From Chloroflexota bacterium (lineage in GTDB: Bacteria; Chloroflexota; Anaerolineae; 4572-78; J111): a stretch of 64,000 nt of DNA. The DNA lies in NCBI GenBank assembly GCA_016860845.1, contig BOKF01000010.1, positions 186,001 to 250,000 on the forward strand, given 5' to 3'. Below are positions 52,577-61,078 of this stretch, in pieces. The notes under the pieces were generated by a model. That model ran no database searches and was not told where the DNA came from. It saw only the letters and a program-made list of their open reading frames with translations. The first letter of the stretch is position 1. Every line of letters begins with the position of its first letter. A program made the position numbers and the translations under genes.

Positions 52577-52676
52577 ACTGAGCCAGATGATCAAAGGGCA
52601 TGCCCGCTACACCAAGCTGATCTGCCAAACGTCCACTTCGGTGCAAGGATTCTGTAGCGAGGGCAAGGAAATAACC

Positions 52677-53471
52677 ATGATTATAGAAGCCAAACAATGG
52701 TGGGAGAAGCATGCCACGGAATACCAACGACAGTGTCGCATCCCCATTGATATCCTTTACGGGCCGGGCGCGCCCAATGAAGATGAACTTCAACTCATTG
52801 GTCCAGTCGCCGGCAAACACGTCCTGGAGATTGGCTGCGGCGGCGCTCAGGCGGCTACCGCCTTCGCCAAGCGTGGCGCTGTGGTGACGGGGATGGACAT
52901 TGCCGAGGCGCAGCTCCGCTTTGCCCGTGACCTGGCCGCGCAGGAAGGAATAGAAATCAGGCTGTTTCAAGGGGACATGGCCGACCTGGGGCCAGTCGCT
53001 ACGGCAAGTCAGGATGTGGTCTTTTCGGCCTGCGCTTTCGGCTATGTGGCTGATCTTCTCGCCTGCTTCGCCGAGGTGCATCGCGTGCTGAAACCAACAG
53101 GTCGCTTCGTATGGAGTGTGGGGCACCCTTTCAACCAGGTCCTCGATTCCCACGACCCAAAGGGTCTGGGTATTATTCGGTCATACTTCGATACCGGGGT
53201 TCAGATCGAGGGGGCAACAGACACGCCGGGCGAGGCTTTTGCCTCGGTCAATCGAACCATATCTGATTACTTCGATCTGCTCACCCAGACGGGGTTCGTC
53301 GTCGAACGGCTGGTAGAGCCGGATAGCCGCAAACGTTATGCCTGTGACCCCTGGTACGGCCTGTGGGACACTACCCCGGAGCGATGCGCGAAAATACCGC
53401 GGACAATCATCTTCAAGTGTCGCAAGAATCAGGAAAGCACCCTGCCAGGAGGTTCCAATGAAGGTGAATAA
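52677..53471 (+). CDS. Class I SAM-dependent methyltransferase
   Basis: The 264-residue protein has motif I VLEIGCGGAQAATAFAKRGA, acidic motif II GMDIAEAQL, and a post-motif region SQDVVFSACAFGYVADL then EVHRVLKPTGRFVWS. It belongs to the Methyltransf_11/25 type, which methylates small molecules; the substrate is unknown. The start at 52677 has AAGGA upstream, while a long upstream reading overlaps the TcA gene. It lies 100 bases after TcA on the same strand and ends 16 bases before a convergent regulator. A link to the toxin is not evident. Confidence 0.82.
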   Translation: MIIEAKQWWEKHATEYQRQCRIPIDILYGPGAPNEDELQLIGPVAGKHVLEIGCGGAQAATAFAKRGAVVTGMDIAEAQLRFARDLAAQEGIEIRLFQGDMADLGPVATASQDVVFSACAFGYVADLLACFAEVHRVLKPTGRFVWSVGHPFNQVLDSHDPKGLGIIRSYFDTGVQIEGATDTPGEAFASVNRTISDYFDLLTQTGFVVERLVEPDSRKRYACDPWYGLWDTTPERCAKIPRTIIFKCRKNQESTLPGGSNEGE

Positions 53472-53487
53472 TCAGCGCGGGTCTTAT

Positions 53488-56400
53488 TTAGGCCCATTCC
53501 ATCAAAAACGTTTGGGCCTGCTGTAAATCCGGGCTATCGAAGCCCTCGCTGAACCAGCCATAACTATCGGCCAATAGCTGCCGGGCTTCGCCAGCCTTTC
53601 CCTCGCGCTGCCACAGGCGGCTCAGGCTCATCATAGCCCGTAATTCCAGCGACTTCGCCTCTTGCTGCCGGGCTACTTCAATGGCTTGATGGAAGTACAT
53701 CTCAGCCTCGGTCCTTGCATCATCCCACCAAGCGATCTCTCTACCTTCCGTCTTCAAAAACACCTCACCTTTGAGCCGATACAACTCGGCCTCATACCAG
53801 CTATCCCCATTTTTGGAGGCAACGGTCAGGGCTTCGTCCAGCGTAGTCAAGCCAGCCTGAATCTGTCCAGTCTGGACGTATGTCTCGACCAGCAGGGCCA
53901 GGTAATAGGGGAGTCGCAAAGCCCCGCCTGTGGCCTGCAAATCGGCCAATCCCTGACGTATCTGGTTAATCCCTTCTTCTGGCTTTGCTGCGGCTATGGC
54001 CCACCCTCGCAGAATAGTCGCCCAGGCCAGGTAATAGGCAAACCCATGCTCGGCGCAGACGGCCATTGCTTGCTCGCTCAACCTCAGGGTGGCAACTCTA
54101 TCTTGCCGGAACTGATGCAGCATCGCTGCATAATCCAGGGCCAGGGCCAGGCTGAACGGGTGGGCCAACTCCTGGGCCAGGGCCAGCGCAGCCTGACTCG
54201 ACCGGAGGGCCTGGTCTGGATAACCCAGATGCCACAAGGAATGGGCCAGCCAGGCCTGGCAAAATACACCCGTATCCGGGCCAAAAAATAGAACCTGGAC
54301 CCCATGTTGTTGAGGCTGGTACAGGGCAATAGCTTGCTCAAGGTGTTCGCGGCCCCGGACAAACTGGCCGAGGCCGCACAGGTTGTTCCCCAGGATATAA
54401 TGCGCTTCCAGGGATAGGGCGGGATCGGCCAGGTGTTGGGCCAGGACATACAATTGCTGGCCCAGGTCGTGCGCCCTACGCAGTTCCCCCCGGACAACAT
54501 AAAAAGCCCATAACCCCCGCAGGGCGTAGAAGAGTTCGCGGGTTTCGCCCCAGGGCAGGCATAACTCTTGCGCCCGTAACGACGCTTCGCCCAGTTCCGG
54601 CGCGGCATACCCTTTGAGCGCAGTTACCGGCGAAATGAGCGCAAGCTGTAACATAAGCTCCTGCCGGGCGCGCTCAGGAGTGTCGGGCAAAGTCTTGAGT
54701 AGGACTAAGGCGTCGTTAAAGAAAGCCACCGCTTCTCGATTGGCATAACTACGCACGGCCTGTTCTCCTGCTTTTTGCAGATAGCCAATCGCTTTAGCGG
54801 CCGATCCCGCGGCCTGGAAATGGCGGGCCAACTGGACAGCCATGGTTTCGGCCTGCTCGCCGTGAAGTTGCTCTAAGGCCTGACCGACGGCCTGGTGCAG
54901 ATACACCCGCTCCGCTTCGTCGAGGCTCTGATAGAGATACTTTTGGAACAAAATATGCTCGAAACGGTACTGCGACAAGGGTTGTCCGTTCAAGCGTTGG
55001 CTGCCCTGAACCCGTACCAGGCGGTGTTTTTTACCTAATTCGTTGCTTAACTGCCGCACCATCTGCCGCTCATCAGCGTCCTGCACCCGCGCTACAACCT
55101 CGGCGGTAAAAATTTCCCCTTCCACACTGGCCACTTTGAGCGATTCCTGTAACCCTGCCGGCAAGCGGTTGATGCGCTCGCCGATGACGCCTTCAACCCG
55201 CGCCGGAAGGGTCTTCCAATCCAATGATGCGCTGACAACCCAGCGGCCCTGTTCATCGCGAACTAAATCGCCTCGCTCCTGCAAACCACGCAGCGTTTCA
55301 ACGGTGAAGAGGGCATGACCCCTCGTCTGGCGGTACACGGCGTCGCGAAAGGCTGCGTCCAGCCGGTTCGGCTCGGTTTCCAGAAAACTTTCGACAAATT
55401 GCCGGCCTTCAGTCTGACCCAGGTCTATCTGAATCGAGCCGAATTGACGCTGCAATTCGCCGATGAGCGGCTCTAATGGATGCCGCTCCAGCAGCCCTGT
55501 ACCGGCGGCAGAACGGCCTAGCGCGACATCGCTGGGACGGTAGATACCTACCACCAGCAGGCGCTGTCCCTCCAGCCGCCGCCCCAAATGGAACAGTAGA
55601 TTGATGGAGCCGGTGTCGGCCCACTGCAAATCATCCAGAAGTAAGAGCAGTGGCTTTTGGGCAGCCAGAGCGTGCAGTACATTGGTGTATTGAGCCAGGA
55701 GCGCGCTTTGGGTTAAATGGGTGGAGGCCGGGCCAATGGCCTGGCGGCTCACCAACTGCTGCAATGAGGTCAACCAGCCCGCTCCAGCGGGCGCAGCGGC
55801 GGCCCGCGTCGCCAGGGCTGAACCGGAAATGAAGATGTCTATCAAGTCCGGTCCCATGTGGACCAGCGCCCGGACGGTTTCAGGCAGCAGGGCATACAAA
55901 CGCCGGGCATGCTCCTGGCTAATCGTTCCGGCGGCCCAACGGGCTTCGATGTCACCGGTCAGCAGAGCCAAAATTTCACGAAACGGCAAGTAGGGGTCGC
56001 CCATGCCGCCGTAGGCATTACCTTGCCCCCCGGCCACTATCAGATCAGGATATTGCTCCTGGGCGCGCCGGGCAAACTCCTCGCCCAGCCGGGTCTTGCC
56101 AGAGCCAGCCTCGCCAATGACAAAGATGACCCGACCCTGACCGGCCCTGGCTTTGGCCATAAGCTCATCCAGTTGGGTGAGCTCTCGCTCGCGGGCGACA
56201 AAAGGGACCAAGGCCGATTGAGCCTGGAAGATGGAGGATCGCGGTTGGAAGGTGGGAAAAGAAGCTCGATTTTCGGACCAACTTCGATCTTCTACCCGGT
56301 GGCTCGTCAGCGTCCCCGCTTTTATTTTCTCATACAGGGCCTTTGTTTCCGCAGCAGGTTCAACGCCCAATTCAGCGGCCAGTAACTGACGACAGGTTTC

Positions 56401-57063
56401 GTATTGGGCCAGAGCGGGGCTGCGCTGTCCATCAAGGGCCAGCAGGAGCATTAATTGACGATGGGCTTCTTCGCGCCAGGGTTCCAGGGCCAGCAGGCGA
56501 GTGAGGTAGTTAACGGCTTTGGCCTGCCCGGCCTGCCCTTGTTGGGTATGGAGGATAGCTAGCCGATACAAGGCTTGCAGGGCCAGCTCCCGCAGCCTGG
56601 CGCGCTGGGCCAAAGCCCACTCCTCAAAGTCCGGCGCGTGGTGGATATAGAACCCCTCCAAAAAGTCGCCACGATATAACTCCACCGCTTCCTGTAGCGG
56701 CTCAACGGTAAGCGATCCGGCGGCGCTGTTGAAATTGGCCTCAAAGCACTCCACATCCAACCAGTAGGGCTGCTCTCGATTGAAGGCGACAACCTGGCGG
56801 GTAATTGTCAAGTGAGCACCCAGCAGGTGGTTCAGATTGCTCAAAGCCTGGGTCAGGTTCATCCGGGCGCTGGTCTCCGGCATGTCGCCCCACAACAGTC
56901 CGGCCAAGGCCGGGCGACTATGCGCTCGGCCGGTCACAGCCAGGTAGCAGAGCAAAGCCTGGGCCTTGCCCGAGCGGAACCCAGTGATCGGACTCGCCTC
57001 CTGCTGAACTTCAATATTTCCAAACAGCTTCAGGTGTAGCATCGGTTTAAAACCAATTACCAT
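53488..57063 (-). CDS. SARP/AAA-type transcriptional regulator (winged helix, BTAD, ATPase, TPR)
   Basis: A 1191-residue regulator. The N-terminal OmpR-like winged helix (about 8-95, LHLKLFGNIEVQQEA) is followed by BTAD (about 95-250, ending YETCRQLLAAELGVEP), an AAA-type ATPase with Walker A GEAGSGKTRLGEE (about 317) and a Walker B LLLLDDLQWAD. A C-terminal TPR region (about 700-1190) contains YLQKAGEQAVRSYANREAVA. Such proteins activate neighbouring genes when a ligand releases the ATPase. The ATG at 57063 is preferred (GAGGAAG close upstream); ATG 57042 is possible. It is divergent from the 57.2-59.7 kb genes and so could control them, or the toxin genes that converge on it. Confidence 0.83.
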   Translation of the reverse strand: MVIGFKPMLHLKLFGNIEVQQEASPITGFRSGKAQALLCYLAVTGRAHSRPALAGLLWGDMPETSARMNLTQALSNLNHLLGAHLTITRQVVAFNREQPYWLDVECFEANFNSAAGSLTVEPLQEAVELYRGDFLEGFYIHHAPDFEEWALAQRARLRELALQALYRLAILHTQQGQAGQAKAVNYLTRLLALEPWREEAHRQLMLLLALDGQRSPALAQYETCRQLLAAELGVEPAAETKALYEKIKAGTLTSHRVEDRSWSENRASFPTFQPRSSIFQAQSALVPFVARERELTQLDELMAKARAGQGRVIFVIGEAGSGKTRLGEEFARRAQEQYPDLIVAGGQGNAYGGMGDPYLPFREILALLTGDIEARWAAGTISQEHARRLYALLPETVRALVHMGPDLIDIFISGSALATRAAAAPAGAGWLTSLQQLVSRQAIGPASTHLTQSALLAQYTNVLHALAAQKPLLLLLDDLQWADTGSINLLFHLGRRLEGQRLLVVGIYRPSDVALGRSAAGTGLLERHPLEPLIGELQRQFGSIQIDLGQTEGRQFVESFLETEPNRLDAAFRDAVYRQTRGHALFTVETLRGLQERGDLVRDEQGRWVVSASLDWKTLPARVEGVIGERINRLPAGLQESLKVASVEGEIFTAEVVARVQDADERQMVRQLSNELGKKHRLVRVQGSQRLNGQPLSQYRFEHILFQKYLYQSLDEAERVYLHQAVGQALEQLHGEQAETMAVQLARHFQAAGSAAKAIGYLQKAGEQAVRSYANREAVAFFNDALVLLKTLPDTPERARQELMLQLALISPVTALKGYAAPELGEASLRAQELCLPWGETRELFYALRGLWAFYVVRGELRRAHDLGQQLYVLAQHLADPALSLEAHYILGNNLCGLGQFVRGREHLEQAIALYQPQQHGVQVLFFGPDTGVFCQAWLAHSLWHLGYPDQALRSSQAALALAQELAHPFSLALALDYAAMLHQFRQDRVATLRLSEQAMAVCAEHGFAYYLAWATILRGWAIAAAKPEEGINQIRQGLADLQATGGALRLPYYLALLVETYVQTGQIQAGLTTLDEALTVASKNGDSWYEAELYRLKGEVFLKTEGREIAWWDDARTEAEMYFHQAIEVARQQEAKSLELRAMMSLSRLWQREGKAGEARQLLADSYGWFSEGFDSPDLQQAQTFLMEWA

Positions 57064-57213
57064 CTTCCTCACGGCCACTAAGCTCCCACGCCGGTGAAGG
57101 TCACGCTTTCGTCGCAATCTCGTCGTAGTTTGGTCAGGCTAATGTGGTAGGATAGAGGGGAATATGATCCAGTATATCACAAATATGGGTACAGGTGAAG
57201 TTCAGGAGGTCTA

Positions 57214-57456
57214 ATGACTATTTTTGACCAACCGCCTCCCTATCGAACCTACTTGTTGACGTTGTGGCAGGAACGCAGCCCGACCTCGGATCAGCCGGGA
57301 GTGTGGCGTTTTAACCTGGTGGATCCGCGTACCAACCAGCGCCGAGGTTTTGCCAGCCTGGAAGCTCTCTTTGGCGCTCTACAGCAGGAAATGGCCAACG
57401 CTGCCGGGAGCGAATCGGCGCATACAGCCACCTCGTCGGATAGAGGGCCACCTTAA
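57214..57456 (+). CDS. Small conserved-looking protein of unknown function (80 aa)
   Basis: The protein begins MTIFDQPPPYRTYLLTLWQE and contains WRFNLVDPRTNQRRGFASLE. I have the impression that similar short proteins occur beside SARP regulators in Chloroflexota, but I do not recognise a named family. CAGGAGG lies 5 bases before the ATG, so it is probably translated. It starts 150 bases from the divergent regulator, in the right place to be its first target gene. Confidence 0.6.
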   Translation: MTIFDQPPPYRTYLLTLWQERSPTSDQPGVWRFNLVDPRTNQRRGFASLEALFGALQQEMANAAGSESAHTATSSDRGPP

Positions 57457-57466
57457 CAATTTTACT

Positions 57467-57497
57467 TATCGGCTAAAAAACAGCCTTTTTGCTGATA
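57467..57497 (+). terminator. Weak hairpin after the 80-aa gene
   Basis: An imperfect inverted repeat, tatcggctaaaaa...tttttgctgata, lies 11 bases after the stop at 57456 and 40 bases before the oxidase gene. It could attenuate or terminate transcription; the stem is AT-rich and weak. Confidence 0.3.
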
Positions 57498-57536
57498 GAT
57501 AGGATATTTTGTAACTAGAGATATGAGGAGAGAACA

Positions 57537-58955
57537 ATGGTGGACTCACAAACAATGCCAGTAAGGCCAGTAGAGCTGGCGCTTAATGGCCCAATAGTTG
57601 AAGAATTCAAAGCCAGTCTGCATGGTAAACTTATTACCCCCAACGATGAGGACTATGATGATGCTCGTCGGGTTTACAATGCCATGATTGATAAACGACC
57701 CGGTTTGATTGCCACTTGTGTAGACGTGTCCGACGTCGTCAGCGCCGTCAATTTTGCTCGCGAGCACCACTTGACGGTAGCTATTCGTGGCGGCGGGCAC
57801 AATGGTGGCGGCCTGGGCGTCTGTGATGACGGATTGGTTATAGACTTGTCGGGTCTGAAGGATATTCAGGTTGACCCGACGGCGCGTACCGTCCGGGTGG
57901 GGGGTGGCTGTGTGTGGGGTGAAGTAGACCAGGCCACCCATGCCCACGGCCTGGCTACACCCAGCGGCGTTATCTCGACCACCGGGGTCGGCGGGCTGAC
58001 GTTGGGCGGCGGGCTGGGTCACTTGACCCGCCAGTATGGTTTGACGATTGATAATCTTTTGTCGGTGGATATGGTTCTGGCTGATGGCCGAGCCGCGACC
58101 GCCAGTACGGAGCAGCATGCAGACCTCTTTTGGGCGGTGCGCGGAGGTGGAGGTAACTTTGGCGTGGTCACTTTGTTCCAATTCAGACTCCACCCAATTC
58201 ACACCGTTTATGCCGGACCGATGCTCTGGCATCTGGATCGGGCTAAGGAAATGATGCAATGGTATCGCGAGTTTATTACCCAGGCTCCAGAAGAGATTAC
58301 CGGCTTCTTTGCCTTTCTCAAGGTGCCACCCGGACCGCCCTTCCCGGAAGCGCTGCATACCAAAACCATGTGCGGCATTGTCTGGTGCTACACCGGGCCA
58401 CTTGACCAGGCCGACGAACTGTTTAAGCCGATCCGCCAGCTTGCCCCGGCCCTGGAACTGGTCGGGCCGATGCCCCATCCGGCGCTGCAAAGCATGTTTG
58501 ACGCTCTCCTTCCGCCAGGATTACAATCGTATTGGCGGGCCGACTTTGTCAACGAGTTAAGCGACGCAGCCATTGACCAGCATCTCAAGTACGGTTCAGA
58601 AATTCCAACCCTCCTCTCGACTATGCATCTCTATCCCATCAACGGCGCAGCCCACCGGGTGGGCAAAAACGACACGGCTTTCAGCTACCGCGATGCGACC
58701 TGGGCCAAGGTTATTGTTGGGGTTGATCCCGACCCGGCCAGGGCCGATCAAATCAAGGCCTGGGCTGTTGATTATTGGGAGGCATTGCATCCGTACTCGG
58801 CAGGTGGAGCTTATGTAAATTTCATGATGGATGAAGGCCAGGAGCGAATTAAAGCCACTTATCGGGACAACTATGAACGGTTAGTTGCGGTCAAGAATAA
58901 ATACGACCCGGCCAACCTGTTCCACGTTAATCAGAACATCAAGCCAGCAGAGTGA
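57537..58955 (+). CDS. FAD-linked oxidase (berberine-bridge-enzyme-like)
   Basis: The 472-residue flavoprotein has a PCMH/FAD-binding N-terminus: AIRGGGHNGGG, whose His is the expected 8-alpha FAD attachment site, then VRVGGGCVWGEVDQATHAHG and TTGVGGLTLGGGLGHLTRQY. It ends with the BBE motif AYVNFMMDEGQERIKATYRD...DPANLFHVNQNI. The second covalent cysteine of bicovalent members is absent (the position reads SGVIST), so attachment is likely single. Such enzymes oxidise alcohols, sugars or alkaloid-like compounds with oxygen or another acceptor. The substrate is unknown. There is no signal peptide. GAGGAGAG lies before the ATG, and a TusA gene follows by 31 bases. Confidence 0.85.
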   Translation: MVDSQTMPVRPVELALNGPIVEEFKASLHGKLITPNDEDYDDARRVYNAMIDKRPGLIATCVDVSDVVSAVNFAREHHLTVAIRGGGHNGGGLGVCDDGLVIDLSGLKDIQVDPTARTVRVGGGCVWGEVDQATHAHGLATPSGVISTTGVGGLTLGGGLGHLTRQYGLTIDNLLSVDMVLADGRAATASTEQHADLFWAVRGGGGNFGVVTLFQFRLHPIHTVYAGPMLWHLDRAKEMMQWYREFITQAPEEITGFFAFLKVPPGPPFPEALHTKTMCGIVWCYTGPLDQADELFKPIRQLAPALELVGPMPHPALQSMFDALLPPGLQSYWRADFVNELSDAAIDQHLKYGSEIPTLLSTMHLYPINGAAHRVGKNDTAFSYRDATWAKVIVGVDPDPARADQIKAWAVDYWEALHPYSAGGAYVNFMMDEGQERIKATYRDNYERLVAVKNKYDPANLFHVNQNIKPAE

Positions 58956-58986
58956 CGCTGTCAGGTCCCTGGAAAGGAGGTTTATC

Positions 58987-59223
58987 ATGGGTGTAGTAAA
59001 GGCCGACCGCTGTCTGGACCTACGAGGAAAGGTGTGTCCCTATCCGACGCTTGAACCGCGCCTGGCCCTTAACGAGATGGCCGCGGGTGAAGTGCTTGAG
59101 GTTATCACCGACTACTATCCAGCCCGGCAGACCATTCCGCAACTGATGCAAGACCTGGGATATGCGTATGAACTCGTTGATGGGGATAAGCCTGTTTTTC
59201 GCTTCCTTATTTGGAAGCATTAG
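58987..59223 (+). CDS. TusA-family sulfur carrier protein
   Basis: The 78-residue protein has the TusA signature CLDLRGKVCPYPTL, with the sulfur-carrying cysteine in the CPxP motif, and EVLEVITDY in the second half. TusA proteins accept persulfide sulfur and hand it to partners such as DsrE/TusD-type proteins; the gene that follows is of that type. The start at 58987 follows AAAGGAGG. The pair may form a small sulfur or selenium relay. Confidence 0.87.
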   Translation: MGVVKADRCLDLRGKVCPYPTLEPRLALNEMAAGEVLEVITDYYPARQTIPQLMQDLGYAYELVDGDKPVFRFLIWKH

Positions 59224-59328
59224 TGGTAAAGGAGGGATAGCCCGGAAAAATTCTAAAACCGCGATGTTTCATAATTCACATCCAAAAAAAGTAGGCATAA
59301 AGCAAAGTGATCAGGAAAGGAGTTAAAC

Positions 59329-59688
59329 ATGGCCAAGATTCTGGCAGTTGCCACGCACGCTACCGATGATCCGACCCAGTGTACCCTGGCTTTTATGACC
59401 GCTATTGGGGCGTTGGGGGCGGGCAAGGAAGTGACCATCGCCCTGGTGAGCGAGGGGGTATATGTAGCGAAGGAGGTGATTGCAAAGACGATTCATGGGG
59501 TCGGCTTCCCGCCCCTACCGGAATTGATCGAGAAGGTGGTCAAGGGGAACGTGCCGGTATATGTCTGAGGGGCCTGCTCTGTCGCCCGTGGGGTGACTGA
59601 AGAGGACCTCAGGAGCTTAAATGCTTCCTTCACCGATCCGATCAAGTTTGCCACGCTGGTTTCCGAGTCGAGTGTGGTTAGTTTTTGA
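59329..59688 (+). CDS. DsrE-family protein with in-frame TGA at the active-site cysteine (candidate selenoprotein)
   Basis: From ATG 59329 (AAAGGAG upstream) the frame encodes a DsrE-like N-terminal part (MAKILAVATHATDDPTQCTL, ALVSEGVYVAKEVI). At codon 80 (59566-59568) it meets TGA, after NVPVYV. Without a break the same frame continues GACSVARGVTEEDLRSLNAS and FTDPIKFATLVSESSVVSF to a TGA at 59686. Read through, it is 119 residues, the normal family length, with a normal family end. The TGA falls where DsrE/TusD proteins have the sulfur-binding cysteine (V-C-x8-G-V spacing), giving U-G-A-C, a UxxC redox motif. A hairpin follows (59581-59597). Sec insertion is the interesting reading; a simple nonsense mutation is the alternative. 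The gene follows tusA by 105 bases. Confidence 0.65.
59577..59604 (+). promoter_or_regulatory. Candidate bacterial SECIS hairpin after the in-frame TGA
   Basis: GTCGCCC (59581-59587), loop GTG, GGGTGAC (59591-59597): a 7-pair stem with one G-U pair, extendable by CTCT/AGAG across a TGA bulge. The loop begins 20 bases after the TGA and its first base is G, within the range described for bacterial SECIS elements (loop roughly 16-37 bases downstream, G near the loop start). It is wholly inside the reading frame. Confidence 0.45.
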
Positions 59689-59970
59689 TGGGGTCGAATT
59701 GGGCGGCGGGGGGGCCGAGATCCTCCTCACCGCCGATTTATATGTATTTGACCATAATTGTCGGCAGGCAACCCCATTAGCCCTCCACTAAGGCTGGTGA
59801 AAGGTCGCACAAAGACCTAATTCTTTTCTCCCAGAGTGTCCCCAAAAATCCCTCTTTTTTCATTCTATTGCACCCCTCACGATGGATAGACAGCCATACT
59901 CTCTTCGTGTTATCCTTTGAGTTAGCCCAAATCCAAACAAATTTATTGACAACAAAGAAAGGAATAAACC
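59689..59970 (+). other. Spacer with protein-like remnant and the left end of a duplicated segment
   Basis: A short frame overlapping the DsrE end reads FDGVELGGGGAEILLTADLY and stops at about 59791; it has no start and I do not recognise it. From about 59792 the sequence matches 28452-28626 (for example cacaaagacctaattctttt), including the last codons of the response regulator from the other copy (LVKGRTKT and stop). Confidence 0.5.
59887..59915 (+). promoter_or_regulatory. Candidate promoter of ABM-like gene, copy 2
   Basis: TAGACA (59887-59892), 17 bases, TTATCC (59910-59915). The boxes and spacing equal those of copy 1. Confidence 0.45.
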
Positions 59971-60264
59971 ATGTACGCCAGTATTCGACGGTACAATATA
60001 GAGCCTGGCTCGGTGGATGAGCTGATGCGCCGGGTCAATGAGGGTTTTGTGCCCATTATCAGTCAAGCGCCGGGGTTTATAGCTTATTACGCCGTCAACG
60101 GGGGAGGTGGTGTGGTGGCCTCCATCAGCGTCTTTGAGACCCAAGCCGGGGCGGAAGAGTCAAACCGCATGGCGGCGAGTTGGGTCAAGGAGAATTTGGC
60201 CGCACTGCTGCCCACCCCGCCCGAAATCACGGCCGGTGAGGTAGGGGTGCATCAAGCCAGGTAG
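59971..60264 (+). CDS. ABM-like (dimeric alpha-beta barrel) small protein, copy 2
   Basis: The 97-residue paralogue of the gene at 28627-28920, collinear and without gaps (MYASIRRYNIEPGSVDELM to GEVGVHQAR). Changes are scattered substitutions, so both copies appear to be kept as working genes. AGAAAGGAA precedes the ATG. It is followed by a secreted protein and then the truncated N-terminus of another small barrel protein. Function unknown. Confidence 0.75.
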   Translation: MYASIRRYNIEPGSVDELMRRVNEGFVPIISQAPGFIAYYAVNGGGGVVASISVFETQAGAEESNRMAASWVKENLAALLPTPPEITAGEVGVHQAR

Positions 60265-60337
60265 AGTATTGACGGATGGCTTTAGCCTGATGACAATAAG
60301 GAAAGATTGACCCAATTTGTAAGAGGAGAAAACTAAA

Positions 60338-60844
60338 ATGAAAACAATGAAAAGTATTAAACTCATCCTGGGGAGTCTGGTTGAGTTCGCCTTGATAGTG
60401 GGCCTGCTTAGTCTGGTAGGAACAGCGCCGGCCTTGGCAAAGGCTGAGACGTTTACAGTGAGCGAGAAATTCCCCCTCGATCTCGTCGTATTCGTGCCCT
60501 GTGCCAACGGAGGTGCAGGTGAATACATTGAACTCAGCGGCAACCTCCACACCTTGCTCCACATTACGCTCGATGGTCAGGGTGGTTACCATGCCAAAAG
60601 TCACTTCAATCCCCAAGGCGTGAGCGGAACGGGCCTGACGACTGGCGACAAGTATCAGGGAACAGGCGTGACGCAAGACCAGTTCAATGGCAAGGTGGGG
60701 TTCGAAAATACCGTCGTGAACAATTTTCGCATGATTGGCCAGGGGCCAGGGAACAACTTACTGATCCATGAGAACTCCCACATAACCGTCAATGCTAACA
60801 CGATAACTGCATTCCACGACAACTTCAGCGTCGAATGTAAGTAG
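60338..60844 (+). CDS. Secreted hypothetical protein
   Basis: The 168-residue protein has a signal peptide (SIKLILGSLVEFALIVGLLS, ending APALA-KA). The mature part of about 130 residues is rich in beta-type segments, with CANGGAGEYIELSGNLHTLL and a C-terminal NTITAFHDNFSVECK; two cysteines could form a disulfide. I recognise it only as a type of exported protein with no assigned function. GAGGAGAAAA lies before the ATG. A second ATG four codons later is possible. Confidence 0.65.
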   Translation: MKTMKSIKLILGSLVEFALIVGLLSLVGTAPALAKAETFTVSEKFPLDLVVFVPCANGGAGEYIELSGNLHTLLHITLDGQGGYHAKSHFNPQGVSGTGLTTGDKYQGTGVTQDQFNGKVGFENTVVNNFRMIGQGPGNNLLIHENSHITVNANTITAFHDNFSVECK

Positions 60845-60883
60845 ACGTCATGCGCCAGAATTTCAGCAAGAAGGAGATTTCAA

Positions 60884-61078
60884 ATGATCATCGTTCGGGG
60901 TGTGTTTCAGGCCAAGTATGGCAAAGGCGGCGAGTTGGTTGAGCTATTCAAGGAGGCCCCCGCCATAGTGTTGGGCGTTCACAATCTTTTCGAGTCATAT
61001 CACAGGACAAAGCACAATGGTAGGCAAGCAACCGAAACGAAAAACAATAAGATCTCTAATCTGGGAAACTCTATATGA
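60884..61078 (+). pseudogene. Truncated small barrel protein gene overrun by the pentapeptide gene
   Basis: A good ribosome-binding site (AAGGAG) and start give MIIVRGVFQAKYGKGGELVE, then LFKEAP, a normal NIPSNAP/ABM-type N-terminus. From about 60965 the reading loses family character (SYHRTKHNGRQATETKNNK) and overlaps, in another frame, the start of the pentapeptide-repeat gene at 61017. I read it as a gene cut by insertion of AT-rich DNA. Confidence 0.5.

Noticed and set aside
52359..52676. Upstream extension of the methyltransferase into the TcA 3' end
   Set aside because: It overlaps TcA out of frame; the methyltransferase domain and a ribosome-binding site fit the ATG at 52677.
57546..58490. 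Minus-strand open frame of 314 codons inside the FAD oxidase gene
   Set aside because: Antisense to a gene with complete FAD-binding motifs; no support of its own.
59329..59568. The DsrE-like gene read as a complete 79-residue protein ending at the first TGA
   Set aside because: The family needs the C-terminal part with the active-site region, and that part is intact in the same frame after the TGA. I kept the 119-residue reading but marked the recoding as unproven.
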